This document shows positions 11,941-24,442 of a stretch of DNA of 60,000 bases, one piece after another (the stretch's first letter is position 1; each line of letters begins with the position of its first letter). The translations under genes were made by a program, and so were the position numbers. The DNA is from Polytrichum commune (Eukaryota > Streptophyta > Polytrichopsida > Polytrichales > Polytrichaceae): assembly GCA_950295325.1 (NCBI GenBank), contig OX485808.1, positions 31,084,527 to 31,144,526 on the forward strand, read 5' to 3'. The notes under the pieces were generated by a model. It did not search any database and was not told the DNA's origin. It was given only the letters and a program-made list of their open reading frames with translations.

Positions 11941-13597
11941 ACACCAAATACTAGCCAAGTAGCAAAGCATTGATACAAACGAACAACAAGTAAATTGCAT
12001 TTTTTCATATTTTTTTGCAATGTTTTCAATGTCATCCAACAGGGTTCACGTGTCTTAGTACATACTAATGTCCAAAGTGCCAAAAGTATTGCAACAACCC
12101 AAATTTAATGTGTTTATTATTATTTTTGGTTGGCATATGAGTCTGATCACCATGGAAATTGATGCGAGGCTCGTTGCATACTTTTATTTAGACTATGTTG
12201 GCACCACGTGACATACGGTTTTCATGTTTATGAGAAAATATCAATTTTGTATGTTTGTAAAGGGTGTTGCATTACTTTTGGAAGTCACTTTACTTGAGTG
12301 AAACTTTGTGACAAGAAATGCAGTGGTTCAATGTTGTTTGAAAGCATGTGTGGCACACGATTTCTTACAAATGCTTTCCATTCGACTAACTACACTAGAT
12401 AATGTATCATAGGGTATTTTACGTCACGGTGGTAACTTTCCTAACAACACTGACTTACTTACAAGCAATCAATATAAGATGTTTCGCAAATCCAAATCCA
12501 GGATTCTTCATGACTTCCAAAGCTTGTATGAATATCTTATTCACTATCAAAGTGAAGATTCCGTTGCTCATTAAATGATCATATAGATTCCCTTAATTAT
12601 ATTGACTATTGAATCTAGAAAGATTATCATATTTTGAACATGTAGTCCAATCTCTTTTGAACACGTGTCTTTTTGGTATCCGTTCTTGGAGTCATACCTA
12701 ACCACATACCACATAACGTAGGTGTCCGATTAAGATAAGTAACCGAATTAGGCACGTCTTCCTTAAGCATCTTAAACTCCCTCTTCAATGCTGTGGGCTG
12801 GCAGATTCAGGAAGGATCACGGAGAGAAAAATATTCTGGCACGCTTTCCACATGTCGAGCGCGAGAGAGCTTTGGCATGGTGTGGACACAACCCCAGATT
12901 TACGAATTAAAAAAAAAGAAGAAAAAATCTGAGTGGCGATGCACGTCACAGTTGAGTCATCTACGGATTTCACATTGAGAAGAAGAAACAGCAAAATCCT
13001 ACGATGCTTGAGAAGCTCCTATGATGCTAGACTCGAGAATCGGGATTCCGAGTCTACGAACTTGGCGAGTGAAGCTTAAGGTTTAGTTGGTGTTGGAAGT
13101 AGAGAAAATCCATTGTTAATTACCACTTGCGAGACTTGTGGGATTCTTCTTCTTCTTTTTGAGGCAGATGAAACAAGATTTGATTTGTGGGCTTCTTCTT
13201 CAATTGGGTGCACTGGGTTAGGCTCGGCTAATTTTTAATTGGCAGAGACTGGGTCCTCAATCGTCGTCTGTGACAAAATGAGAAGTTAGAGTGTCGTGGA
13301 AGAGATTTTGGGTCGCACTGTAATTCAGTAGCTGTTGACTAAGCTAGATTCGGTGTAGAAGCATTTTTTCAGTGCGAAAAGGTTAACATCATCATCATAG
13401 GCTTTGAGCTTCATCTGTGAGAATCACCATCCTTATCGTGAGCACCTCTAATTTTTGGTTTTGTGCACCGGTTTTGAATTTTTGTGATAGTGACAGTGAC
13501 CCATCATCCATCCGGGATAGGTATGTCGACCGTGAAATTCAACATACTTTTGGTTTCAAGGGAGCATCCGCCTCCCATGGGATGAAATTCGTCTAGA
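11941..13597. other. Intergenic with a MITE half-arm, grading into a 5' leader
   Basis: The first part continues the decayed transposon region. A half-arm of the 16640 hairpin family is at 12480-12775. From about 12800 the sequence is less AT-rich and probably contains promoter and 5' untranslated DNA of the gene starting at 13676. No other gene seen. Confidence 0.45.
12480..12775. repeat. Partial copy of the hairpin MITE family
   Basis: Aligns with 15820-16080 and with one arm of 16640-17205. Shared blocks include AATATCTTATTCACTATC, TAGTCCAATCTCTTTTGA and TTAGGCACGTCTTCCTTAAG. Only one arm is present. Confidence 0.7.
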
Positions 13598-13619
13598 CTC
13601 TCTCTCTCTCTCTCTCTCT
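13598..13619. repeat. (CT)n tract in the 5' leader
   Basis: About 22 bases of alternating CT on the plus strand, ending 56 bases before the start codon at 13676. Pyrimidine tracts like this are common around plant transcription start regions and 5' leaders. Confidence 0.6.
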
Positions 13620-13675
13620 TTTCCTCTTCTCTCACAACTTCAATCCCAAAGGTTGGTAGGAAGGCAAAAGACATC

Positions 13676-16600
13676 ATGGCGACTGATGAGTGCAATGGTA
13701 CTGGAAACGGCGCTGAAATGGTGATGAAAGCCTCTCCACGAACAAGAAAAAGGAGGGTAAGCTTGTATGCCCAAAGTTTGAGGACATAATCCAATTTTAT
13801 TCACCAGTTATGGCTAGCCTTTGAGATTGATGTCATATTGGTTCTTTGTGAAGAAATGTGAAACTCAGAATGGCTAAGAACAAAAAAATTCAGAGACAAA
13901 TTTTCTTATAGTGTAGTGCGGTGTTCGATGTTCGGTGTCCTTTTGTAATTTTCTGTCCTCTTGCTGCGTCCAAACGTTTTTAGCACTTCCTTACCTGGGG
14001 AGTAAGATATAAATTTTTGAGCAGAGTTCCTTCGATTCTGTTCTCTGAATCTGCCATGTCGTTGATCTTGAAGAAAAGATTCACATCCTAGGGTGTATGT
14101 GTGTTGAATTTTTATTTCTTTTGGGGGGGTTATTTGGCATCTGCAGTTACATGTTGGGGATTCAAACCCTGGTGTAATTTCGAGAGAAGGAGAGTCCACG
14201 AAAATCTTGAGTTCACCAGCAACCCCTCACGGAACACCAATTTTGGAACGAGTGGGTCATCTGGAGGAGCAGGCAGGCATTACTTCACCCTTCATTTCTT
14301 TATTCTGCCCTCTATCTAAGCTGTAGATTCAAGCTTATAATTAACTATGTGTTAAGACATCCATCCTCTTCTTTCCAACTTGCAGCACTATTTGTTAGTG
14401 GATTTTGGATGGTGACCAATGCTTTAGAAAGATTGTTTCCAATTAGTTGTAAGAACATGAACATTTGAAGTTGTAAGCATTTTGAAGTGGTTTTTTTAGA
14501 AACATCAACTGTTCTAATGCGTAGAGTTGACATTTTGGGTTCAGATGTTTACATTGGAACAGAAGTACAGCCCAAGAACACTAGTAGCTGCACAATCTCC
14601 AACAACTCCTTCAAGCTTAGAGAGGAGGAGATGCCAGCTAGCAAAATCTGTGTTGCAAGAAACAGAGGCAAAGGGCACCATAATTGAGAGAGTTCAAATG
14701 CTGGAGAAAAGGCTTACCCAGGTCTTCATTCATTCACAACCATCATTTCAATGGTGATGGTTGTGGTTTACTTTCTTTGGCTCTATTTGGTTTCTAGTTA
14801 TCAAGTTATGTGGCATGGCGAGAGGGAATTATCACGTAGGAGTGTAGGTCCAACATGAAAGCCTTGTAATAGTACGTGATTTGGGGTTGCGTTTTGTTAG
14901 TGGATTTGATACTGGAACGAGCTTCAAAGACCCTGAACTAGTCTTGTCAAACTTATTTGAGATGAATCAGCCACAAACCGATAGGGAGTCAAGTTTTTTA
15001 TGTTGGATGGATGAGAGGTACCCTCATATGGAACAATTGCCTCTCACCGTGTGGCATCGGGAGAGAAGTTGGAGCCCAAAGCATGTGAGAAATATACATG
15101 AGAGGATTTTAATTGTATTTTTTGTGGGTTGATTTTTCAGCATAGTATGGCCCTTGAGCAAGCTTTCTCAAGTGGCCGCCGTATGGAGCCTAATCTAGCT
15201 CTGGAATCCTCACCTCATCAAGACAACCATGAGGTAAACATCAATTTTAAACCTCCAACTTCATATATCATGAACATTGTTTTCCCATTGATTCAATCAC
15301 ATCTTCAAACCACATCGACATTGAAGCAATGCCCACCTACCAGACACAGGGTTGCCATCAATTATTAATCTGCTGTTTCTATATTATAGAGTTGCGAGAC
15401 CTTAAAGGTTGAATTACGAGTTGAGCCAGCATTGAATGAGTGAATGATTCATTAGCTAAATGTCGAGTTAGCAACTGACTCAACATTAAACGCTGGTTGC
15501 TTGTAATGTGAGATGAATGCTTTATCAAATGCAGATGTTGAGAATCTGTAAGCTTTAGTTTGAAAAATTGCATTTGAAAGCCTGCCAGTTTGTCAAAATG
15601 CGTTTTTGAGACATACTGCCCACAGGGCTGCTGGATAATGATTCTTTATAATGCTGGGTTATGACACTGAGTTGACCTTAAAGCTCCAAGAGCCCCATTC
15701 TGGGTCTCAAGATGTCATGCACAGGGGTTTGAGATTAAGGTAGATGGGTCTTACGTGGTAACTTTTCCCCAACTTAGCCCAATGCTCTTAGAATATGAAA
15801 CACACTATTAGTCCAAGATGGTAGCAAATCCAAATCATCAAGGCCGTAGCCATTTTCCTCATAATTTCTGGAGCTTATTGAATAATCTTCTTCATTATCA
15901 AAGTAAAGATTTCTTGTGCTCATTAGATGATCATGTGGGTTCCCCCCCCATGTTGAATACGCAATTCAATTTCTTTTAACAACTTGATACCTCTTTGGTA
16001 TCCGTTCTTGAAGCCACACCAAACCATATACCACTCAAATTTAGGTGTCCTAATAAAAAAAGTAACTGAATAAGGGTTGTCTATCTTTCTCCTTCACATT
16101 TTTAGAGTTTCAGTTGAAACCTAATGACGATAAATTTTCTTATGTTTTGATTATAGTTCAATGACCTTCACAGATACAATATACTGAATCTTCAGCATTT
16201 GAGAAGCCTACCAAAGAGGCAACATCTGGGGAGCTGAATGGAAGGTTGGCAATTCAACCTGCAGCTCCGGATTGCTCAGAAACACAAAAAGGTGAACCTG
16301 GAGAAAATGTGGTTAAAGTTTCCAAACCTGACGAGAAATGTACAAGTGAAGAAGGTTTGATAGCATTATCATCATCATCATCAATGCCCCTACCTAAGGA
16401 AGAACAAGACCTAAATACTGATGGTGTGGGAAAGACAAGCAGTGAATCAGCATCGAAGGCGGCTTTGGATCATAGATCTTCGTCCTTGAAACTTGTCCAG
16501 GCACCTGCTTCAATGGCGCGTGCACAGACACAAGCTAACCCGAAACTCGTTGAGGCGGCCACCAAAATACATACTTCGGTGAGCTAAAACAACCAATCAA

Positions 16601-17510
16601 TCTCTACTTTCCTCATAATTTTCCTTTGCTTTGTCCATGATTTGCAAATCCAAGTGGAGGCCATAGCCATTTTCCTCATAATTTTTGGAGTTCATGAGTA
16701 TCTTTTTCCATTGTCAACTTGAAGATTCTCTGTTTTTAAATGATCATGTAGGTCCCGCATTTATGTTGACTAGGTGTTGAGTCTAGAATAGGTAACATGT
16801 TTTGAGCACGTAGTCCAATGTCTCTTAAATGTGCGTTTTTTTGGTGTCTGTTCTTAGATCCACATGTTCGTACCTTAAGGAAGACGTGCCTAATTCGTTT
16901 ACTTGTCTTTAGTGGTGACCTACATTTGAGTGGTATGTGGTTTGGTGTGACTCCAAGAACGAATACCAAAAAAGACACAAGTTTGAAAGAGATTGCACCC
17001 CGTGCTCAGAATATGAAAACCATCTTAGGCTAAGTGGTCAACATAATTAGGGGAACCTATGTGACCATTTATTAATTAATGGGCACAAGAATCCTCACTT
17101 TGATGACGAATAAGATATTCATATGAGCTCTGAAAATTATAAGGAAAGTGGCTACAACCTCGATTTGAATTTGCTAATTATCTTATATTAATCGCTTGTT
17201 TAATATCCTGAGAGAAGTGGGCTAGTTGGAAAAGTAACCACTTAAGACACTTTTAGTTAGTGAGGTAGAAATTCCACATGTTTTAAAGTCAGGGCACTAA
17301 ACTCAATTTATTTTCATTTATTTTGCTTCTGTCATGGTATTATTGTTACAGCCTTCTGCACCAATAGGAGATTACATGACACGGTCACAATCACTTCCCA
17401 TCAAAGAGTTGAAGAAAAAGCACCACTTCAAAAACATGCGCGAAAAAGTTCAGCGTTTCTTTGGAATGAGACAAGCGTCAGGGGTTTCTTTGCAGCGATT
17501 AAAAAGTTAA
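13676..17510 (+). CDS. Six-exon gene, unrecognised coiled-coil protein
   Basis: I do not recognise the family. The exons are 13676-13756, 14147-14272, 14545-14721, 15141-15233, 16174-16578 and 17352-17510 (TAA). Each length is a multiple of three and every intron is phase 0, giving about 346 residues. The ATG at 13676 follows a long pyrimidine-rich leader. The protein starts basic (SPRTRKRR). It has heptad-like blocks in exons 2-3 (ILERVGHLEEQ-MFTLEQK and IIERVQMLEKRL), a serine-rich acidic middle in exon 5 with a run of five serines from an ATC repeat, and a strongly basic C-terminus (ELKKKHHFKNMREKVQRFF). Intron 2 appears to use a GC donor (CAG|GCAGGC). The other introns are GT-AG. Introns 4 and 5 carry MITEs. 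No membrane segment is seen. A soluble, possibly scaffold-like or nuclear role is only a guess. Confidence 0.75.
15738..16088. mobile_element. MITE of the AGGTAGATGGGT family in intron 4
   Basis: Left end AGGTAGATGGGTCTT preceded by TA (15736-15737). The right end is degenerate (TTGTCTATCT near 16088). The interior shares blocks with the 12480 and 16640 copies. It lies wholly between exons 4 and 5 of the coiled-coil gene. Confidence 0.7.
16640..17205. mobile_element. Long imperfect hairpin (foldback MITE) in intron 5
   Basis: The two halves are inverted copies of each other. TTTCCTCATAATTTTTGGAG near 16670 pairs with the reverse complement of about 17135-17155, CCTTAAGGAAGACGTGCC sits near the centre, and GTCCAATGTCTC pairs with GAGATTGCAC. 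Arms of about 250 bp would let the pre-mRNA fold into a long stem. Non-coding. Confidence 0.75.
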
Positions 17511-18435
17511 TGGTAAATATTATCAGGTGACCCCTTTCATTTCTTCATCAAAATACTGTTGAATTCCAAATTCAGACAAATACTTTACTAAAGAATATTC
17601 AAGAATAAGTTGGAGATATTCTGGTATTCTTGGATCAGTGTATAAATATACCTCCCGTAGCACTCATGTACCCACCCTTTTATAGAGAGTATACTGAGAG
17701 AATCTTTCAGTGTGTTGTAAAACCACAGGGCATTGTAAAATTTGACCACCAAAGTCATGATTGAGTCTTAGAAACGGCCAACATCAATTAAGTAGATTAT
17801 AGTTCTTGTGCACTACCGGCACCCTTTGTACCAAAAGCTCACTTTACCATATCATTGCTTGAACACTGGAGAGACAACATGTACTTATAAAAGGCTGGAG
17901 TTGTATTTTTGATCTCACAAGGATATGAGATATTCTGCATACCTATGTGTTATGTGTGGGCGAAATCAGGATTGTGGTATAAAGATTGCAGAATCTGTTC
18001 TTGGTTTAGAAGTTCCTCTTGATCAAAGATAATATGGATTGTGGTTCTGTAGTCTGATGAGACTGTCCAGTACAGCATGTTACGCATATCTGCATCTTGG
18101 CTGCACGATGCACAATGAAGAATGCCATTTGGCTTTTTGTTTGTATTTTCCAAATTTCAATTTGGCAATAAAATGCATTTTTTTCCTAAAAATTGAATTT
18201 TAGATCACAATGGAGATGTTATCATGGTTGATGTGTTGGTGATAACATAGGTTGTGTACATAACGTTTGATGTGGAGTTCGCATTGCCCCACCAAACCAT
18301 GTTGTTTTGTTAGCTTTTCTTACCTTTTTTTGTCAAGTTTTTATTCTCAAGGGAACAAAGTCACCTCACTAAATTTGGTTCAATTTGGTGTCATAAAGCA
18401 ACAATTTATTCATATTATTACAAGTGGCTATAAAG
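17511..18435. other. 3' flank of the coiled-coil gene, nothing else recognised
   Basis: Probable 3' untranslated region followed by AT-rich sequence. No transposon ends or coding ORFs identified. Confidence 0.45.
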
Positions 18436-18910
18436 CTCAAAGAAAGCGCTCTTGATGTTGCATTCCAGAGTGGTCAAGCTAAGCAAGTTTTTTAGTGCAT
18501 CTATTCTTGATTGGATACGAGGAGGCACTTTATCACCCGTAACGGAAGACCATGCCATGGCATGACCACTACATTTGGTAATGGACACGTGCAACCTTGC
18601 CATGGATTGTAGTAGGCACTCAATATTTATTGGTTGTGTAATTTGGAAGTGACTAATAACACTACTAGTGGATACAAACACCAAAAAATAGAGCAAAAGC
18701 GTTGGTGCACTTCTTGATGGTGTTGAACTTTGTAGTGATCAGGCTAAGCGATTTTTGCGATTGTCTACCTATTCTTGATTGGTTACAAGGAGGCACATCA
18801 TCTCCTGTAATGAACAACCATGTCATGACTTGACCACTACATATGCTAATGAGCACATGTTGTTGCTATATCATCGATTGCACTAGGCACCCAATACCTA
18901 CCTTATCAAG
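18436..18910. repeat. Imperfect tandem duplication, period about 268 bp
   Basis: CTATTCTTGATTGG occurs at 18501 and 18769 with matching flanks on both sides (AGGAGGCAC, CATGACTTGACCACTACAT and similar). On the minus strand both units encode related peptides with VTGDKVPP and ITGDDVPP, so the unit may derive from a decayed coding sequence I cannot name. Confidence 0.7.
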
Positions 18911-20253
18911 CCTACCATGGCTCAATAGGTTGGGTGCTTATAACAACCTATGGCAAGTTTCCTTGCAACCATTACCTAGTTTATAACAGAGTTGTTTATA
19001 ATGTCCCTCAAAGGGAGACGAAACCATAGGTTTGATCCTTCTTTGATAAAACTTTCTATTAACAGCTCGTTAGCTCATCATGGATTAGAGCCTATTTTGA
19101 AAGTTGGGTGAAACATTTGGGACCTCCTCTTTCCACCTCTCCAACTTTGAGAAAAATTTAGGATCTAAAATATGTGCATAGGACCCACTATCTTAAATCC
19201 CAGATCAACTTATGCAAGGCTAGCTTGCCCACCCATCCTAGTAGGACAAGCTAAAAAGTTGGTTTAAAATAGCCAAACACCACTCTCTCTGTATGGTAAT
19301 TTAAGCATTGAGACAACTTGGATGATTTTGTGGTAATTCTCATAAACTCATGGTTTGGGACTAGTCCCATGATTTCATATGCTTTACTTTACAAATAACT
19401 CTAATGTTTGTAGAAAGAACACAAATCCTTATGAAGAGTGTTAGCAACAACAATGCTCAATGACATTTATGTTTCAATTGAGAGACTTTACAAAGATGAG
19501 GGGTTTCCTTCTTCTACACATCCTAGGCCTAATTGCTGGAGAATTACACTAGAAATTGCATGTAGTGTCACCAATTCTATTTGTCTTGCTCAACACTAAA
19601 CCAACCTGTGTAGTGTCACCAACACTAAATATAAACCTAACATTACTTGTCATTCCTTGTAATAAAAATTGGGCATTGTAGATTTACAATGTCACTTACT
19701 AAGTGATTTTCATCCAATTTTCAGTCTTCCATGACTATATTTCATTACAAAAATGCTCGGATGCAGAATAAACAAAGTGGATGACACAATAAGTATGTTG
19801 GGATGACAATGATTTGTAAACTTATTCATAAGAAGTGTGCTTATAAAAGTGACCATAGTGAAAAAGAATACCATATGACACTGAATACAATATTTAGTGT
19901 AGTTGAAATGACTAGACTATTTCATGATGAACTTGAAATCCGATGACGTGGGATGAAGTTGTCACCAACAAAGAGTGCCTATCTCAACCCTAACTCATGT
20001 TGATAAGATTGTTTCAATCCGCATTCCCCTACATAACATTATTAAAGAATGGAAACATTCATGTGGGCCCTAAGAATATAATCATGGGAGGATGTGATTA
20101 AAAAAAAAGCAGTTTATGGACAAGAACTGCCAACGAAGAATTCGATTTTATTCAATTTTCATAGGGAGTGTAGCATGCGATCAAATCAAGAGAGGAGTAG
20201 CTATTTATATCCATATATTGGATGAAGGATTTGGAGGAGTGCATAGGTATTGC
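18911..20253. other. Intergenic with MITE copy, otherwise nothing recognised
   Basis: Contains the MITE at 19607-19913. The remainder is AT-rich with no coding-like ORF. Confidence 0.45.
19607..19913. mobile_element. MITE, inverted copy of the 10182 element
   Basis: Begins GTGTAGTGTCACCAACACT and ends AATATTTAGTGTAGTTG, an imperfect inverted repeat. Matches 10182-10499 in reverse complement over most of its length. About 307 bp, non-coding. Confidence 0.7.
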
Positions 20254-20289
20254 TTTTGGTTGGGGTGTTAGATATAGCACCCTCTACCT
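20254..20289. repeat. Solitary terminus of the 720-bp TIR transposon family
   Basis: AGCACCCTCTACCT followed by TA matches the terminal repeat of the 2150-2869 element. Sequence immediately inside (GTTGGGGTGTTAGATAT) also matches its left end in reverse. The other end was not found. Confidence 0.6.
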
Positions 20290-21098
20290 TACGTGTGATT
20301 AAAAGAGGCTCATGCATGAAAGAAAAATTATCCGCTTATGTGTTAACTTCCTTCTCTAATCTTGGGTGGAGATCAACCTTTCTCACAATTCCCTCTCTAT
20401 CTCGATTCCTAACAATGTTGTTCACAATGCCAATAAACACAAATTCTAGACACGTCTCGCCACTCTACAATCCCAAAAACATGTAAGCAATGGTTTCTGA
20501 AATGTCACAAGCACACACATATGTCACTTATCATCAATGTCTGCAATGAACGAATGTCTTTGAAGTTGAACACGTTGCCAAGATACCACTTTTACATGTT
20601 CACTAGGTTTCCATGGAGTAGTCTGAACAATTCTTCAATGGAATGGAAACTGAAGCCCATGCATCTGAAGCATTTAGGGTTTGTGGTTTTCTTCAACATC
20701 ATCATCCATTGCAGGTTGTTTCTCAGTTCATGTAAAGGTAGGTACTACTGCAGGTTACTCTGAAGTTGAACACCTTGCAAAGATTTTCACTTGGAAGTGT
20801 TCACTAAGTTTCTATGGAGTAGTTCAAACAAGAAAACGGTAGAACCGTGAGGCTCTGTCCTTTACTATGAAAGACTACAATTGTAGCTCTCCACTTTGCT
20901 CATGCCAATCCATGGCTATTCACTATACCAAACCTTTCTTGGATTTTGTGCACCTTCTTCTCAAATGCGGGTCAAGGATTGCAACTACTCATTTATCACC
21001 TGAAATTTTTAAAATAAATAATCAAGAATTGCCGAAATAACTATACTTGACTAGATTTCTTTCAATACATTTTAGGGAGCAACTATAGTTTATATATA

Positions 21099-21100
<2 letters not shown>

Positions 21101-21129
<29 letters not shown>
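21101..21129. repeat. (TC)n microsatellite
   Basis: About 28 bases of alternating TC inside the left arm. Not conserved at the matching place in the right arm as far as I can see. Confidence 0.8.
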
Positions 21130-23030
21130 AGTTAACATCCACATTAAATAAAGTGAACCAAAAATAACAAGAACAAGTAACGTTCAAGTGTGAACGCAAA
21201 GTGGTTAGGAAATTTGCTCTTGAAACGAAGAAGTTGATGCATAGTCTCTGTCCTACAGACAGAGCCAACAAACCTTCAATAGAATGGAAACTGAAGCCCA
21301 TGCATCTGACGACTTTAGGGTATGTGGTTTTTTGCCAACAACATCAAGCATGCTCCGAAGTTTCCTCACTACTGGAGCTTATATCCATGTACATGGCTAT
21401 GGCCCATATGACAATTAGCCTAGGTTTTAGAGTACTCCGGCAGGCAATTGGCAAATCTTGAAGGAGCTTGAATACCTTGCAAAGATTTTCACTTGAAGGT
21501 GTTCACTAAGCTTCCTTGTTGTATCTCAAAACATTTGCTTCTATGGAAACTGAAGTTCATGTGAATCTGGTGAAATTTCAAGCTTAGGTTAAGAGAAGTC
21601 TGGCCTTCTTTACAGGTGTGTCACCTTTTAAAGATTTCACTGAAGAGTGTTGACTATGTTTCCATGTAGTATTTCAAACATTCCTACCTCCATGGAACCC
21701 AAAGCCCACACATGTGGAGAAATTTTGGATCTGTAGGTTTTCTTCAACATCGACATCACCCAATTGTATGTTTGATGGCTTAATAATCAGGTTGTTTTGT
21801 TTTTTCCGTTCATATTTTTGTTTTGAAGACATTAATCAGGAGCATTCATGCACTAGAGAGCTAGAACGTAATCAATGAGAGCTATGCCCCTCTGCTCACA
21901 TCACATTACCAACTGGTTATTGAGGCCTGAAAACAATATTAGTTAACCTCCATTATGACCCAAGCACTGGTTTAGTGATCTGGCTCACTTAATACTCGGA
22001 ATAATATCCCTGAATTACCGAACCTTAGCCAATGAAGTACTTAGCAACTCACTATTACACAGCTGGTGAGTTTTAGGAATTCTATTGGCCCAGGTGTTAA
22101 GGTGCCGAGGCCTTAGAGTTAACACCTTCCCTTTGGTGACACCTGTTTTAAATCCTTTAGCCATCAACAAGTGAGTGCAACGTTGCCATCAAGTAAGTCA
22201 TTGTTAAAAGCGATTAATCATATACGGCATTACGTATAAAATAGCACCACCTTGGCCATTCAAACTAGCGGTGTAAAAAGGATGCAACAATGTTTTTAGA
22301 AGAGCACCAACTTTGGGCAATCATAATGATGAATCAGGGATCTATCCACTCAATAAGGTAGTGTAAGATCCACAAAAGGGGGACAACACTTTCATCTAAT
22401 AGAAGATCCTCGCATGCAATAAGGTTGATTTTGTGGTGTTTCTCACTTAACAATCCAACATCGATAGACCCCCTAGTTGACAGTAAAAGACTATTTCATA
22501 AAAAGTCACTTTAATTGGGCGGATGATTATTTTTTGGTAGGCCCACTTCTCATAGTTTTGAAAGAATTTTGAGAGGAGGTTGTCACGCCCTATTATGAAG
22601 AGCTTGGTAAAGCTAATTAAAAATACTTAAAATAAATAGAGCATGTGCCAAAACCAACAACATATACTTATAGGCTACAAGGCTCATTTTTGCACCTGTC
22701 ACAAGCAAAGAAAACAAAGGCATAAAAAGTTTGAAATTAATCTTGCCCTTCGAAAGAAAAGTGAAAATGATATGCTTGTCACATGCAAAGGTACAAAAAA
22801 AAACTAACGTGTCCAAACAAAGGTCCCCTCAACCATTGCCGTTCAGCCATGTCCCATAATTATGGGCATACAATGTTGTATTTTGTAATATATAAGCCAT
22901 TGGATTTGATTTCACACTGACTTAAGAGATACGAGTCTACTTTTGTACTTGTAAATGACACCCAACTAAACCCAATTTGAGTTTGAGTTGGGGTTTTCCA
23001 TTGGAACATATTGCTCATGCTCTGTACTTC

Positions 23031-23437
23031 GTACATTGATTATCCTAATGATTGAGGGAGGACTAATAGTGAGTGTGGGAAAATTAGCGAAGGTGATACG
23101 AAATTTTATACACTATGAAATTAGTGCCACCAACATATCTAGTAAGCATTGTTCATCCCAACACTATTCACTGAAGATACTATTCACTATTCATTGAAAG
23201 TACTGGTACTCAACATTATTCATTGACAAACATGTGTTTTCACATTAAAATTTTATCAATATACAAACACCTTAGAGCACGCACTAATCTTCTTGAACAT
23301 GGTAAATGAGCATGTATATATGAACATAGTGTCACTCAATTCAAAATTTCAGCGTTTAATAAGTTTGAGATTTGGCTTAAAAAAAACAATGTTTTGAAAA
23401 TTAACACCACCCTCACTAATTGGGATAATCAATGTAG
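23031..23437. mobile_element. MITE copy, CTACATTGATTATCC ends
   Basis: The left terminus near TACATTGATTATCC and the right terminus GGATAATCAATGTAG are inverted repeats continuing into TAGTGAGGGTGG. The interior matches the 8818 element. The inverted-duplication partner is 44492-44875, so insertion predates the duplication. Confidence 0.7.
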
Positions 23438-24086
23438 CTTATGGACTTTACCACAATGAACAGAGAAACCAACCACTCATTACAAATGAATCGGTTGAAT
23501 TTGAGAAATAACTACTGTAGTTCAAGTTCAACACTTAGGAAATAATTACTAATCATTTTAGAGAAATCTAGAGAATATCCCTCCAATTAATTAAGAATGT
23601 CCGAAAGATGTCAATATGTAACCGGTTGGACTTGGAAACACTAGGATCTCAATTGATTATGCCCAAAAATCTCCCAACTGAACCCACTTTGAGTTTGTAT
23701 TGAGTTTCCAATCAAGACATGCTACTAATGCTTTGTACTTAGTAACTTATGCACTTTACTGCAATGAATGGAGAGATCAACTGACCATGTCTTGATTATA
23801 AGGTAGAAACATCTTAAACCGAGAAATTAAGGTATTTGGCATACATGTGATAGCCGTATGAACCAAAAGTAAATTTTCCCAAGTAGAGGTAAGCAGACTA
23901 GGTGTACCACAAGTTGTACATACATGGTTTTAGATAGAAATAGTTCAGACCTCGGACAACTAAGTGGGTAGCTATTTAGCTAGCTGAAAGCTCCAACTAG
24001 CTAAAGCTACGCAAGAATTCGGTGCCTCAAAAGAATAGCTAGCTAAAACTAAGTGCCACAATCCGGGGGAAGAAAGTTAGCTAATA

Positions 24087-24442
24087 GCTAGTTGGAATTC
24101 GAATGTAATCTTAGTGGAATGAATGATGTCATTGCACCTAAACAGTCATCTCTCAGACCTAGACTCGTTGAAGCAATGATGTTTTTGAAACTAAATATGA
24201 GCCTACTTCCTAATAATCCAGTAGATGTCGTGGAATTTATGATTTGGAACACCATGATTTCATCTTGCCGTGAATTGCCAAATGTCAAAGAATGTGAGGT
24301 TTTGATAGTTGATTCTCTTATAAGGGAGTTGAAACTTGGGTTGCAATATATCCAAGCTATTCCAGTCTGGGAAGGCTTTCCAAATTCGGCTAACGGAATT
24401 ATAGTGGTTGGGTATGACACGTGGGTCCAACTAGCAAGCTAA
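24087..24442 (+). pseudogene. Possible hAT transposase C-terminal remnant
   Basis: A 116-codon open frame begins MEFECNLSGMND and contains RPRLVEAMMFLKLNMSLLP. This weakly resembles the segment of hAT transposases just after the dimerisation domain. The rest (NSANGIIVVGYDTWVQLAS) is not recognised. AGCTAG-rich sequence just upstream could be transposon terminal DNA. Identity is tentative. It might instead be an exon of an unknown gene. Confidence 0.3.
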
